DNA of 64,000 nucleotides from Bacteroidales bacterium. Its GTDB lineage: Bacteria; Bacteroidota; Bacteroidia; Bacteroidales; UBA932. The notes beneath the pieces were generated by a model. The model was not told where the DNA came from, searched no databases, and saw only the letters and a list, made by a program, of their open reading frames with translations. The stretch's first letter is position 1. Every line of letters starts with the position of its first letter. Of this stretch, positions 7,589-16,821 are shown piece by piece. A program made the position numbers and the translations under genes. The stretch spans positions 1 through 64,000 of the forward strand of contig JAFSPG010000003.1 in NCBI GenBank assembly GCA_017443025.1, read 5' to 3'.

Positions 7589-8587
7589 ATGGCTGAATCG
7601 AATTTTATAGACTACGTCAAGATTTTCTGCGCGAGCGGGCACGGGGGCGCGGGAAGCATGCATCTGCACCGGGCCAAGTATGTGCCTAAGGGCGGGCCGG
7701 ACGGTGGCGACGGCGGCCGTGGCGGCCATGTGATTCTCCGGGCCAATCCGCAGTTCTGGACGCTTATCCACCTTAAGTACCGTAAGGTGGTGAGGGCGGC
7801 GAGCGGCGAGCCGGGCGGCGCAGCCCTTTGCAAGGGCAAGCAGGGAGAGGACGTGCTGCTTGACGTGCCGGTGGGCACCGTCGTGAAGGATGCCGAGAGC
7901 GGGGAAGTGCTGTTCGAGATGGTTACTCCCGGCGAGAACCGCATTCTCTGCCAGGGCGGCCGCGGCGGATGGGGCAACGACCATTTCAAGAGCCCTACCA
8001 ACCAGACTCCTCGTTATTCCCAGCCCGGCGAAGAGGGGCAGGAAGGATGGTTTATCCTCGAGCTGAAGGTGCTGGCGGATGTCGGCCTTGTGGGCTTCCC
8101 GAACGCCGGCAAGTCCACTCTTCTTGCCGCCGTAACTTCGGCCAAGCCAAAGATTGCGAACTACGCATTCACAACCCTTGAACCGAATCTCGGCATTGTC
8201 AAGTACTACGACGACCGTTCCTTCGTGATGGCCGATATCCCCGGCATCATCGAGGGAGCGCACGAGGGCAAGGGCATCGGGCTCAGGTTCCTCAGGCATA
8301 TCGAGCGCAATTCCGTGCTGCTCTTCATGGTGTCGGCCGAGGAAGAGAACGTGAATGCAAGCTACAAGATTCTCCTTAAGGAATTAAAGGAATACAATCC
8401 CGAACTGCTTGTCAAGGACAGGATTCTGGCCGTTACCAAGTGCGACCTCGCCGACGAGGTCGCCCGCAAGCAGATTGCGAAGCATCTTCCGAAGAGCGTG
8501 CCGACTGTGATGATTTCGTCCGTCACCGGCGAGGGCCTCTCCGAACTCAAGGACCTCCTCTGGGACGCCTTGACGCGTGAGGCATAG
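7589..8587 (+). CDS. obgE: Obg GTPase (ribosome assembly)
   Basis: 332 residues with the full Obg layout: the glycine-rich Obg fold (about 1-158, [20 protein letters not shown]...[11 protein letters not shown]) and the GTPase domain with G1 GFPNAGKS, G2 [10 protein letters not shown]3 [10 protein letters not shown]4 TKCD and G5-like SSVTGEG. Obg acts in late 50S assembly and stringent-response sensing. It lacks the extra C-terminal OCT domain, as in many Bacteroidetes. In Bacteroides it often sits beside hpt and adk; here those genes are about 8 kb away on the other strand. Confidence 0.97.
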   Translation: MAESNFIDYVKIFCASGHGGAGSMHLHRAKYVPKGGPDGGDGGRGGHVILRANPQFWTLIHLKYRKVVRAASGEPGGAALCKGKQGEDVLLDVPVGTVVKDAESGEVLFEMVTPGENRILCQGGRGGWGNDHFKSPTNQTPRYSQPGEEGQEGWFILELKVLADVGLVGFPNAGKSTLLAAVTSAKPKIANYAFTTLEPNLGIVKYYDDRSFVMADIPGIIEGAHEGKGIGLRFLRHIERNSVLLFMVSAEEENVNASYKILLKELKEYNPELLVKDRILAVTKCDLADEVARKQIAKHLPKSVPTVMISSVTGEGLSELKDLLWDALTREA

Positions 8588-8612
8588 CTCAATGCACCAA
8601 AGGGCTCCGAGA

Positions 8613-8726
8613 GCCCGTGGCGCGTAAATCATTGATAGTTAGGTAAATAAGCAAACTTGGTGCCCCGATTTTGGGACACCAAGAATTGTTAAGTTGCTAT
8701 TAGTCAGAGCTTTACGCGCCACGGGC
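8613..8726. repeat. Long-spaced 16-bp inverted repeat enclosing a hairpin
   Basis: The arms at 8613-8628 and 8711-8726 are perfect reverse complements (core CCGTGGCGCGTAAA) and enclose 82 nt. Inside lies a second hairpin (8656-8683, CTTGGTG against CACCAAG). The element fills the gap between the convergent obgE and outer-membrane protein genes. It could be a bidirectional terminator, a small mobile element or a structured RNA; nothing in the sequence decides. Confidence 0.6.
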
Positions 8727-8764
8727 CGTTGACGCTGAGTGCCGGGCGCGCCGCGCGGCCGGCT

Positions 8765-9466
8765 TTAGAGCAGAACGGTGATACCTACGTTGAGGGAGAG
8801 GCCGTTCATGCTGACCTTCTGACCTGCCATCTTGCTGGCGAGGCTGATGGAGTAGCCGAGGCTGGGCTCGATGGCAATCTTCTTGCTGAGCCAGTGTGAG
8901 TAACCAACGCCGAGGCCGAGGCTGAGGTTGTGGCCCTTGACAGAGTCGCCGAGGTCTCCGGGCATACCGCCGCCACCCTGATCGTCGTCATCATCCGTTA
9001 GGCCGCCTGCCATATTCTGCATATTTCCCATGCCACTGACTTTCATATGGGCGAAGCCGAGGTTGGCAGCGCAGAACCACTTGGGAACGAAGTAGTAGCG
9101 TACACCTGCAGTAAGGTCGATGGCCATGATTTTGGTGTCTTCGAGCTTTGCATACTGGAAGCCGATACCGCCGGTGATGGCGAGATTGTCCTCAATGGCG
9201 TAACCGCCGTTACCCTGGAAACCGAAGCGGGTTACAGAAGATTTGCCACCGCTGGGGCCAATCTTGAGGGCGTTGAAGCCGATGTTGGTGAGGTTTGCAT
9301 TTACGAAGTAAGTGCCTTTCTTGATGTCAACCTCCTGCTTGGAGGCCTTCTTGACAGTCTTGGTGGTTTTCTTGGCTGAAGACTTGGAAGACTTCTTTGC
9401 CTGGGCATTCGCGGAGACACCTGCTACGAGCATGCATCCGAGAAGAATTGCAACAAATTTTTTCAT
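8765..9466 (-). CDS. Outer-membrane beta-barrel protein with Lys-rich N-terminus
   Basis: 233 residues. A Sec signal peptide (MKKFVAILLGCMLVAGVSANAQA) is followed by a Lys/Ser stretch (about 24-45) and a barrel of alternating strands ending in a hydrophobic C-terminal strand (LSLNVGITVLL), as for small OmpA/OmpW-like barrels. An acidic glycine-rich insertion (TDDDDDQGGGGMPGD, about 155-170) probably forms a surface loop. The basic stretch may contact peptidoglycan or LPS; that is inference. A perfect promoter lies upstream, and a 14-bp palindrome abuts the start codon. Substrate and role are unknown. Confidence 0.8.
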   Translation of the reverse strand: MKKFVAILLGCMLVAGVSANAQAKKSSKSSAKKTTKTVKKASKQEVDIKKGTYFVNANLTNIGFNALKIGPSGGKSSVTRFGFQGNGGYAIEDNLAITGGIGFQYAKLEDTKIMAIDLTAGVRYYFVPKWFCAANLGFAHMKVSGMGNMQNMAGGLTDDDDDQGGGGMPGDLGDSVKGHNLSLGLGVGYSHWLSKKIAIEPSLGYSISLASKMAGQKVSMNGLSLNVGITVLL

Positions 9467-9479
9467 AATAGTACTATTA
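9466..9479. promoter_or_regulatory. 14-bp palindrome at the start codon of the outer-membrane protein
   Basis: TAATAGTACTATTA is a perfect palindrome whose last base, on the minus strand, is the A of the ATG. It lies in the 5' leader, so it could be a translational hairpin or a repressor site. Confidence 0.45.
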
Positions 9480-9508
9480 GGTTAGAAGTAATTATCGCAC
9501 ATTTCCCG

Positions 9509-9539
9509 CAAATGTAGTTTTTTCTTTTCGATTTTCAAA
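9509..9539 (-). promoter_or_regulatory. Promoter of the outer-membrane protein gene
   Basis: On the minus strand: -33 TTTG (9539-9536), 19-nt spacer, -7 TACATTTG (9516-9509). Full consensus match. The leader before the ATG at 9466 would be about 37 nt. Confidence 0.8.
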
Positions 9540-9569
9540 TACTTACGTGCGATAACAGCGGAAAAATCG

Positions 9570-9577
9570 TATCTTTG
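9570..9577 (+). promoter_or_regulatory. -7 box of the TolC/ABC export operon
   Basis: TATCTTTG matches the -7 consensus; no good -33 TTTG is seen. Transcription would start close to the ATG at 9583, favouring translation from the next ATG at 9601. Confidence 0.6.
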
Positions 9578-9600
9578 CAGAAATGGTGGATTTTTTTGAA

Positions 9601-10866
9601 ATGGCAAAGCGGTATATAATAATATGTGTATTGATGGCTCTTTCCGCCGTAGCGAGGGCAGGGGAGAAGCTGTCGCTTGAGCGCTGCCGCGAGGCTGCCC
9701 GCGAGACCGGCGGCGTAGAACGGCTCCTCGAAGCAATTGAGGACTGCCGCGATGCCGGCTCGTCGCTTGCGAAGAGCCGCTACCAGCTGCAGGCTCGCGC
9801 CTACGGCTCGGCTTCATACCAGTCGGACGTGCCCAATCCGGCAAGCATGACGGATTTCCCCTTCGAGCTGTATCCAATTTCAAAATTCCAGTACCGTGCG
9901 GGCATTGCCTTTGCCCTGCCGATTTACTCCGGCGGCCAGAAAGGCCTCTCGGACCAGCTGGACTCCATCGAGCGCGACCAGGAAAAGCTTAACGTGGATA
10001 TCCGCTCAAACGACCTCGACCGTACCGTCGATGACGTGTTCCTGAGCGTGGTGCTCGGACGCAAGAGCGGCGAAATACTGCGCAGCCAGCTTAAGGCCCT
10101 TACAATCAAGCTGGGCGATATGCGCGCTGCCTTCGAGAGCGGAAAAGTGTACAAGAACGCTGTACTGGCCCTCGAAGCCCAGTGCACGGCCCTCGAAGCA
10201 CGTATTTCGGGCAACGACAGCGAAACATCCGGAGCCATCAAGATACTCTCCATCATCACCGGCCTTGAGATAGGCGAAGACGCCGAGTTCGAGATGCCAA
10301 GGGCCGCTGAATCCCGCTCGGTGATGATTGACCCGGCCCTGGCCCACCTCGACCTCGAAGGAGAGAAAATCGAGCTCAAAAGGCAGCTCTCGCGTGCCTC
10401 GGCTCTTCCTTCCATAAAAGCCATAGGGAACCTTGGTTACGGCAAATCACCCCTCAATGTGTTCGAGAACAATCCTGAAGTTTACGGAGTCGTGGGTATC
10501 TCGTTGATAATCCCGCTTTCCGACTGGAGGGATGTAAACAATCGCAGCCGCCTTCTCGATGCCGCTGCCACAACCCTCGAAATCCGTCGCGATCAGGCCG
10601 CCCGCCGCAAAAACTCTCAGATTCAGAAGCTCGACTCCGAAATCGACAAGTACGACGCCCTCATCCTTGCCGGCGAGAAGACAATCGAAAAATACGAAGC
10701 CCTTTGCGGGGAACTTGATAAACTGACAAATCAGGGAATAGCTCCCGCATCTGAATATGTCACGGCCTTGGAACAACTGTCCGCAGCCAGGCTCGACAAC
10801 GAATTTTACACCATCCTCAAACTCCAGGCCTCCCTGCGAAGGGAAAGCTGCATCGCAACGCTATGA
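9601..10866 (+). CDS. TolC-family outer-membrane efflux protein
   Basis: 421 residues from the ATG at 9601, chosen over 9583 because it begins a clean signal peptide (MAKRYIIICVLMALSAVARA) and lies well after the -7 box. The body is rich in long heptad-like helices (DSIERDQEKLNVDIRSNDLDR; KLDSEIDKYDALILAGEKTI) with two barrel segments (FQYRAGIAFALPIYSGGQKG; YGVVGISLIIPLSDWRD), the duplicated architecture of the TolC outer-membrane channel. First gene of a six-gene export operon; its stop overlaps the next start by 4 nt (ATGA). It would provide the outer-membrane exit duct. Confidence 0.88.
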   Translation: MAKRYIIICVLMALSAVARAGEKLSLERCREAARETGGVERLLEAIEDCRDAGSSLAKSRYQLQARAYGSASYQSDVPNPASMTDFPFELYPISKFQYRAGIAFALPIYSGGQKGLSDQLDSIERDQEKLNVDIRSNDLDRTVDDVFLSVVLGRKSGEILRSQLKALTIKLGDMRAAFESGKVYKNAVLALEAQCTALEARISGNDSETSGAIKILSIITGLEIGEDAEFEMPRAAESRSVMIDPALAHLDLEGEKIELKRQLSRASALPSIKAIGNLGYGKSPLNVFENNPEVYGVVGISLIIPLSDWRDVNNRSRLLDAAATTLEIRRDQAARRKNSQIQKLDSEIDKYDALILAGEKTIEKYEALCGELDKLTNQGIAPASEYVTALEQLSAARLDNEFYTILKLQASLRRESCIATL

Positions 10867-11768
10867 CAAAGTACCTGAAATATCTGCTTCCGCTCGTTTC
10901 CGCGGCCATCATATCCTGCGGCGGGCACGGCAAGCCAGATGCCTATGGCATCATTGATGCCCACGGCTGGATGATAGCATCGTCCGAGCCCGGCCAGATT
11001 GTATCCCTTAATGTATTCGAAGGCGCCCGTGTTGAGAAGGGGAGCGAGGCTTTAAGGCTCGATACGGCTAGGCTCGCCCTCCAGTACAAAGCCCTCGAAA
11101 GCCAGATCAAGGCCCTGCAGCCCACTCTTCCGGATGTTGGCAAGCAGCTCGACGTAATGTACAGCCGCCGCAAGGCCATAGAGAACGAAAGGGCTCGCAT
11201 ACGTCCGCTGGTAGAGTCCGGAAGCGTCTCGTCCAAGCAGCTCGACGAAGTCGAAGACCAGCTCCGCGTGCTCGACAGCCAGATTTCCGCTATGCGCTCC
11301 AATCTTTCACGCGAATCGGCAGCAGTACTGGCCAACATCGAATCACTCCGCTCCCAGGCCGACATCGTCCGTGACCAAATTGAACGTTGTCTTATTACCT
11401 GCCCTGAGTCGGGTACCGTCACGGCGCTGTACATAAAACTCCATGAGTTCGTATCCCCGGGACTCCCTATCTTCAAGCTCACCGACTACGACCATCCCTA
11501 CGTGGACGCATGGCTCGAAGGTGGCACCGTCTCCGGCCTTTCGCTCGGCGACAGCCTTACGGTCGGCACCGACATCCCCGGCGGCGGCCTTAAGATGAGC
11601 CGCGGCCGGGTCAGTTTCATCGCCGACGAAGCCGAGTTCACGCCTAACAAGGTAATGACCAGGGACTCCCGTACCAAACAAGTATATCGCATCCGCATCG
11701 AGCTCCCCGGCGGCGAGGGCTTCAAGCCCGGAATGCCCGCCGAAGTGTTCATCAGCCGGCGTCCATGA
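10863..11768 (+). CDS. HlyD/YbhG-like periplasmic adaptor lipoprotein
   Basis: 301 residues. Lipoprotein signal with lipobox about residues 16-19 (AIISCGG). A lipoyl/barrel-sandwich half-motif (MIASSEPGQIVSLNVFEGARVEKG) is followed by a long coiled-coil hairpin (about 70-165), the second half-motif (CPESGTVTALYIKLHEFVSPG) and a beta-barrel domain. This is the membrane-fusion protein that couples the inner-membrane ABC transporter to the TolC partner. ATGA overlaps on both sides show tight coupling. Confidence 0.88.
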   Translation: MTKYLKYLLPLVSAAIISCGGHGKPDAYGIIDAHGWMIASSEPGQIVSLNVFEGARVEKGSEALRLDTARLALQYKALESQIKALQPTLPDVGKQLDVMYSRRKAIENERARIRPLVESGSVSSKQLDEVEDQLRVLDSQISAMRSNLSRESAAVLANIESLRSQADIVRDQIERCLITCPESGTVTALYIKLHEFVSPGLPIFKLTDYDHPYVDAWLEGGTVSGLSLGDSLTVGTDIPGGGLKMSRGRVSFIADEAEFTPNKVMTRDSRTKQVYRIRIELPGGEGFKPGMPAEVFISRRP

Positions 11769-12658
11769 TAAGGGCCGGGCACATAGGTCGCTCCTTCGGC
11801 CGCACCAGAGCCCTCGACGACGTCAGTTTCAGCGTCGCGAAGGGCGAGATTGTGGCCCTTATGGGCGCAAACGGTGCCGGCAAATCCACACTTTTCGACA
11901 TCATCTCCACGGTTGACCCTGAATTTCAGGGCGAAGCTTCCGTTGCAGGCATCTCGGTAAGGGAGAATCCTTCCGGCGTACGGAAATGCATAGGCTACGT
12001 GCCGGGCCGCTTCTCGCTCTACCCCGACCTTACGGTAGGGGAGAATCTCGAGTTCTTCGCCACTGCATACGGATGCAGCCCCGACGCCATCGAGGCCATT
12101 TCGCCGCAGCTCTGGCGCGGCCTCAAGCCCTTCATAAACCTTCGTGCCGGCAACCTCTCAGGAGGAATGAAGCAGAAGCTTGCAATTTGCTGTGCAATGG
12201 TGCATAACCCCTTTGTGCTGCTCCTCGACGAGCCAACCGTTGGCGTTGACCCAGTATCCCGGCACGATGTATGGGAGGAACTCGCAGCCCTACGAAGCAA
12301 GGGCGTGGCCATACTCATAAGCACGCATTATCTCGACGAAGCTATTGTTGCCGATAAAATCCTCTTCCTGCATCAGGGCAGGGTGCTCCTTTTCGACAGT
12401 CCGGCAGATATGCTCTCGGCCTACCCTCACAGGCTCTACGCTCTCGAGTGCCCTATCGGGCAGCTTCAGCAGGTGAAGGCGGAACTATCCGCCTGCAAAG
12501 AAGTGAGGGGCTTTTACCTCCGTGGCGGCAACATGCACATAGCGGCCGACGGTGAATTCGCCCCTGGAACCATTGCCGGGCATACTCTCAGGGAGACAAA
12601 GCCCACGATAGAAGACGTATTCATCGATAAACTTTCTTTCCAAAGCCAGACTCTATGA
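11765..12658 (+). CDS. ABC transporter ATP-binding protein (exporter, first ATPase)
   Basis: 297 residues. Walker A GANGAGKST, signature LSGGMKQKL, Walker B LLLDEPTVGVD, switch His in STHYLDEA. The C-terminal 60 residues (after about 235) are an extension typical of ABC-2-type exporters. With the next gene it forms a two-ATPase set, matching the arrangement of E. coli ybhGFSR, where both ATPases are fused in YbhF. Predicted to power export of drugs or other small compounds; the substrate cannot be read from sequence. Confidence 0.92.
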   Translation: MIRAGHIGRSFGRTRALDDVSFSVAKGEIVALMGANGAGKSTLFDIISTVDPEFQGEASVAGISVRENPSGVRKCIGYVPGRFSLYPDLTVGENLEFFATAYGCSPDAIEAISPQLWRGLKPFINLRAGNLSGGMKQKLAICCAMVHNPFVLLLDEPTVGVDPVSRHDVWEELAALRSKGVAILISTHYLDEAIVADKILFLHQGRVLLFDSPADMLSAYPHRLYALECPIGQLQQVKAELSACKEVRGFYLRGGNMHIAADGEFAPGTIAGHTLRETKPTIEDVFIDKLSFQSQTL

Positions 12659-13320
12659 ACCCCATCGTCAAGGCAGAACACGTGAGCAAGCACTTCGGCT
12701 GCATCAAGGCTGTCGATGACCTCTCGCTTACCCTTGCTCCCGGCGAGATTCTGGGCCTTCTCGGAGCCAACGGAGCGGGAAAAACTACACTTATCCGTAT
12801 GCTCTGCGGGCTTATCCGCCAGGATGCCGGCAGCATCTGGGTGGATGGGCGCCCCGGCTATATGTGCCAGAGCTTTTCGCTTATCGAGGAACTCACCGTC
12901 AGCGAAAATATCCGTTATTACGGGGCTCTGTACGGTCTTGGCAAGGACGAAGTCCGGGAAAGGGGGGCTCAAATCGAGGATTCCCTCAGGCTCGGCCCCT
13001 ATCGCGACCGTCAGGTGCGTCATCTTTCGTCAGGCTGGAGGCAGGCCATATCCCTTTCAATCGCCGTCCTTCCACGGCCGAAGGTACTTATCCTCGACGA
13101 GCCTACAAGCGGCCTGGATGCCATGTCGCGCCGCCGTCTCTGGGATATGATTCAGGACAGCGCCTCCGCCGGCACCGGAGTCATTATCAGCACCCATTAT
13201 CTCGACGAGGCATTCTATTGCAGTTCCCTCGCCATCATGAAATCGGGCAGGCTTGCCGCTTCCGGGCATCCTGGGGATCTTGCCGGCTCGGAGAGCGATT
13301 TACTTAATTTTTTCGAATAA
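12655..13320 (+). CDS. ABC transporter ATP-binding protein (second ATPase)
   Basis: 221 residues. Walker A GANGAGKTT, signature region LSSGWRQAI (degenerate from LSGGxxQ), Walker B LILDEPTSGLD and switch His STHYLDEA. Shorter than the first ATPase and without its C-terminal extension. Overlaps the previous gene by 4 nt and shares one base with the next start (TAATG). Likely the heterodimer partner of the upstream ATPase. Confidence 0.92.
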   Translation: MNPIVKAEHVSKHFGCIKAVDDLSLTLAPGEILGLLGANGAGKTTLIRMLCGLIRQDAGSIWVDGRPGYMCQSFSLIEELTVSENIRYYGALYGLGKDEVRERGAQIEDSLRLGPYRDRQVRHLSSGWRQAISLSIAVLPRPKVLILDEPTSGLDAMSRRRLWDMIQDSASAGTGVIISTHYLDEAFYCSSLAIMKSGRLAASGHPGDLAGSESDLLNFFE

Positions 13321-14348
13321 TGCTGAAGGCCGTCATCATAAAGGAAATAAGGCATATCATAAGGGACAAAGTCAGCTGCATGATTCTGTTCCTGATGCCG
13401 GTCTTTACGCTGATACTTCTGACATATGCTCTATCCTTCGAGGTCAACCATTATAATATAAAGGTATTCAACGCCGACAATTCCACAGAAGCGGAGGAAC
13501 TTTTCGTCCGCCTCGACTCATATCCGAAAATTCAGATTACCGGTCGTGTCGGCAGTGTAGGGGAGATTGAAGAAGCCTTCGCCACCGGCACCACCCGCGC
13601 TGTGCTCATGTACCGAAACGGTAGTATGTCTCTATTTATCGACAGTTCCAATCCGTTGATGACCAGAAGTATAGAAACTACCATGCGGAGAATACTGGAG
13701 CCGTCGGAGTCGATACCTATCCGCTATCTGTACAATCAGTCGCTGAAGAAGGAGTATATGCCTCTGCCCGGTCTGGTAATGATAATCTTCATACTGGTAT
13801 CATCCATCGTACTCGGCATCAGCATCAACAGGGAAAAATCCCAGGGAAGCTATAAACTCCTGAGGCTCACCGGTGTAGCCAACCATCATCTGATTTTCGG
13901 AAAGGCGATTCCATACCTTGTGATAACGCTGTTCCACATTCTGGTCATCTACCTGGTATGCCTGTATTTCGGGGTGGCGATAGTGGGCAACCTCTTTACC
14001 TTCTTCTTCCTCTGCCTGCTGTACTCGGGCTGCTGCATGTCGCTGGGCATACTCATAGCTTCGTGGCTCGACCGTCCGATTGACGTCCTGATTCTTTGCT
14101 GGATAGTGCTCTTCGTTCCGAATGTCTTCCTCTCTGGCTTTATCTTCTCGAACAGCTCGATGAACGGAGTCATAAAGTTCGTATCTGACGCCCTGCCGGG
14201 AACCGCCTTTGTCTCAGCCTTCCGAAATATCGCTTTCAAGGGTACCAGCTTCGCCGACAACCTTCCGTATTTCCTCCTTCTGGGAGGAGAATTGCTCGGG
14301 GCAGGCCTGCTCTCGCTGCTCGGACTTAAAAGGAGGATACCCAGATGA
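13320..14348 (+). CDS. ABC-2 type permease (YbhS/YbhR-like)
   Basis: 342 residues. One N-terminal membrane segment (about 20-40) is followed by a periplasmic domain (about 45-150) and a block of five or six C-terminal segments, the usual ABC-2 permease plan. The cytoplasmic coupling region EKSQGSYKLLRLTGVANHHL fits the ABC2_membrane pattern. Paired with the next gene as a heterodimeric channel. Confidence 0.9.
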   Translation: MLKAVIIKEIRHIIRDKVSCMILFLMPVFTLILLTYALSFEVNHYNIKVFNADNSTEAEELFVRLDSYPKIQITGRVGSVGEIEEAFATGTTRAVLMYRNGSMSLFIDSSNPLMTRSIETTMRRILEPSESIPIRYLYNQSLKKEYMPLPGLVMIIFILVSSIVLGISINREKSQGSYKLLRLTGVANHHLIFGKAIPYLVITLFHILVIYLVCLYFGVAIVGNLFTFFFLCLLYSGCCMSLGILIASWLDRPIDVLILCWIVLFVPNVFLSGFIFSNSSMNGVIKFVSDALPGTAFVSAFRNIAFKGTSFADNLPYFLLLGGELLGAGLLSLLGLKRRIPR

Positions 14349-15397
14349 TGCGCGCCTTTGCATATATAATGTGGAAGGAATTCCTCCAGATGGTCAGGAC
14401 TCCTGTTGTCATAGGCCTTCTCATCCTCTGCCCGATAGTTACCGTCGGCTTCGTTCCCTTCGGCCTCAGAAATACATCCCTTCTGAGGATCGAGGTGGTT
14501 GACCAGAGTCCAGGAGGCGTGGGAAAAGAGATTATCAAAAGCTACGGAGGTTCGAAGCATATCATCTGCACTACGTCCCTCTCGGAGCAGGAGTCCCTCA
14601 AAAAGCTCGATAACGGGAAAATCGACGCATATCTGACCGTCGCCCCGGACGGGAAGCATCTTTATGCCGTGATAGATGCCTCTCATATCATCAGGGCCCT
14701 GGATGCCAACTATTTCTTGAACAGGCAGCTGGCTTCCACCATGATAATGAAAGAGACAGAATCAGCCATCAGCACCCACAGGCTTTTCTCTGCCGGCCCC
14801 GATGCCACCCAGTATTTCATAGTGACGATGATTGTCCTGCTGCTTTCCATAATGGGATGCTGCCTTGCCGGGCTTTCGGTTATTAACGAGAAGGAGGGCA
14901 AGGTACTGGAGCATTTGCGGAGCACGGGGATGAGCGCATCTCTGTACGTGTCGTCCAAGCTGGTATATTATATGGCGATAGGGCTGGTCGAGCTGATGGC
15001 CGGAATTTTCATCGCTAAGATAGTATTCGGCTTTAGGATTATGGGGCCCGTGACGGACTATATCCTTTTGTCGCTTTGCTTCCTTTTCGTTACGGTAAAC
15101 CTCGGAATAATGATAGCCGAATTCAGCAAAAACATAGTTCAGGCTATCTACGTGCTGGTTTTCCTTTATATCGTGCTAATTCTCCTGAGTACGATGTTCG
15201 CCCCTCTTGACAATCTGTCCGAGGGCTGGGCTGCCACCCGTTTCGTGAATCCTTTCTACTGGGCGGTTGATGGCTCCTGGACTATAGTCCTCAAGGGTTT
15301 TTCGATGTGGGCAATTCCTTTCCACTACCTCGCCCTTCTGGCCATAGGCGGGGTGATGACGCTGCTGAATATTCTTAAAATCAGGAGAGTGGCTTAG
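14345..15397 (+). CDS. ABC-2 type permease (second subunit)
   Basis: 350 residues with the same plan: an N-terminal segment (residues 20-40), a periplasmic domain, then C-terminal membrane helices. The coupling segment EKEGKVLEHLRSTGMSASLYVSSK is typical of the family. Last gene of the export operon; its end overlaps the convergent lipoprotein gene by 4 nt. Confidence 0.9.
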   Translation: MMRAFAYIMWKEFLQMVRTPVVIGLLILCPIVTVGFVPFGLRNTSLLRIEVVDQSPGGVGKEIIKSYGGSKHIICTTSLSEQESLKKLDNGKIDAYLTVAPDGKHLYAVIDASHIIRALDANYFLNRQLASTMIMKETESAISTHRLFSAGPDATQYFIVTMIVLLLSIMGCCLAGLSVINEKEGKVLEHLRSTGMSASLYVSSKLVYYMAIGLVELMAGIFIAKIVFGFRIMGPVTDYILLSLCFLFVTVNLGIMIAEFSKNIVQAIYVLVFLYIVLILLSTMFAPLDNLSEGWAATRFVNPFYWAVDGSWTIVLKGFSMWAIPFHYLALLAIGGVMTLLNILKIRRVA

Positions 15398-15801
15398 TAG
15401 GAGCCCTCTCGACGGCTGAAGCGGATGGTCGTAAGTTCTCCGTTCACGGAGGATGTCTCCACGACCATAAGATTGTTTTTCAGATATCGAAGATAGGCCA
15501 CGTAGGTCTGCGAGCCGTATTTTTCGTCCGGGGTAAGGGTGATGGTAAAGCCCTTGTGGGAGAAGTCGTCCCTTGTGCCCTTTACAGTCGTGCCGCTGGG
15601 GGCATCGTAGAAAATGTAATCGAAATCCTTGGTGACGGTGACATACGATTCCTTATAGGCTTCGCCGAGGTCGGGTTCGGAGTCGAGATACACCCACGTG
15701 CCTTCGTATGAGGGCACGTGCTCCTCTTCGCAGCTTGTCGTGATTGTAACCGCGATGAGTGCCGCGAGGCCCAGAATTATGCTTTTGACTGCTCTACTCA
15801 T
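15394..15801 (-). CDS. Small predicted lipoprotein
   Basis: 135 residues. Signal peptide with lipobox ending TTSCEEE (Cys about 24), then a compact beta-rich domain (SYEGTWVYLDSEPDLGEAY...TTIRFSRREGSY) resembling lipocalin-like or DUF lipoproteins of Bacteroidetes; I cannot name the family. It overlaps the aroB stop by 8 nt and is probably the last gene of the hpt-adk-aroB transcript. Confidence 0.7.
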   Translation of the reverse strand: MSRAVKSIILGLAALIAVTITTSCEEEHVPSYEGTWVYLDSEPDLGEAYKESYVTVTKDFDYIFYDAPSGTTVKGTRDDFSHKGFTITLTPDEKYGSQTYVAYLRYLKNNLMVVETSSVNGELTTIRFSRREGSY

Positions 15802-16819
15802 GGCTGAGGGGGAGTCTTGGCTCGATGGAAACCTCTTCGATGCGGCCGGGGCCGTGAAGGAGGATGAAACGGATTTTACCGCATTCGGCTTTTTTGTCCT
15901 GCCTTATGAGCGGCAGAAGTTCTTCCTGGGTGAAGGGACATTCAGTGGGGAGGCCGAGCCGCTGCAGATCGGCCTTGAGCTGCCCGGCGAAGGGGCCTCC
16001 GGCGATGCGTGCCGAGAGAAGCATGCCGATTGCGACGGCCTCCCCGTGCAGGATTGGGGCGCCTTTCTCAAGCGCGAGAGCCTCTATGGCGTGGCCGAAG
16101 GTGTGGCCGAGGTTGAGAAGGCGCCTGGCTCCGGTATCGAGGAAGTCTTCCGACACGATTTCGGCCTTGATATGGGCGGCGCGGATTATGAGCTCGTGCA
16201 GGTGCTCGTGCTCCGGGGCCGCTCCAGCTCTCGCAAGCTCGGCGGCGAGGAGCTCTACAGCCTCTTCATAGCCGCTGCCGCGGAGCAGAAGAGTCTTGAG
16301 CAACTCGGCCGCGCCCGAGCGCCACTGCTCCGAGGGGAGCGTCGCGAGAGGTTCGGGGCATATATAAGTGAATTCCGGCAGGGCAAAGGTGCCGAGCGGA
16401 TTCTTGATGCCACGGGAGTTGACGGCGGTTTTGCCGCCTATCGCGGCGTCGACCTGGGCGAGTAGGGTAGTGGGAATAAGGACGAACTTGATTCCGCGCT
16501 TGTAAATAGATGCCGTGAATGCGCCTGCGTCGCAGACGGCTCCGCCACCCATTACAATAAGGGTGGCTTCACGCCCTGCGCCTGCATCCAGCAGAAAACC
16601 TGCGATTTCCTCGGCGGAGGCGAGCGTTTTAACGCCCTCGCCGCCTTCGACTCCTTTTGCCGCCTTGATTTCAAGGCGTGCTGAGAGGCTCCCGGCTAGG
16701 GGCTTTACGGCATTGTCGTAGAGGAGATAAAGCGGGCCGCCGAGCTGCTCAATCATTGAAGCCGCACCAAGGATGGTGCGGCCTGTCTCGATGCGTATTT
16801 TGCAGCTTTGGCCCGGCAT
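15794..16819 (-). CDS. aroB: 3-dehydroquinate synthase
   Basis: 341 residues. Converts DAHP to 3-dehydroquinate, second step of the shikimate pathway. Visible motifs: nucleotide-binding GGGAVCDAGAFTASIYKRG, PTTLLAQVDAAIGGKTAVN, the metal-ligand region NLGHTFGHAIEAL and LHGEAVAIGM. Two bases from the adk stop, so cotranscribed. A little shorter than E. coli AroB (about 360), within family range. Confidence 0.95.
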   Translation of the reverse strand: MPGQSCKIRIETGRTILGAASMIEQLGGPLYLLYDNAVKPLAGSLSARLEIKAAKGVEGGEGVKTLASAEEIAGFLLDAGAGREATLIVMGGGAVCDAGAFTASIYKRGIKFVLIPTTLLAQVDAAIGGKTAVNSRGIKNPLGTFALPEFTYICPEPLATLPSEQWRSGAAELLKTLLLRGSGYEEAVELLAAELARAGAAPEHEHLHELIIRAAHIKAEIVSEDFLDTGARRLLNLGHTFGHAIEALALEKGAPILHGEAVAIGMLLSARIAGGPFAGQLKADLQRLGLPTECPFTQEELLPLIRQDKKAECGKIRFILLHGPGRIEEVSIEPRLPLSHE

Positions 16820-16821
16820 TT

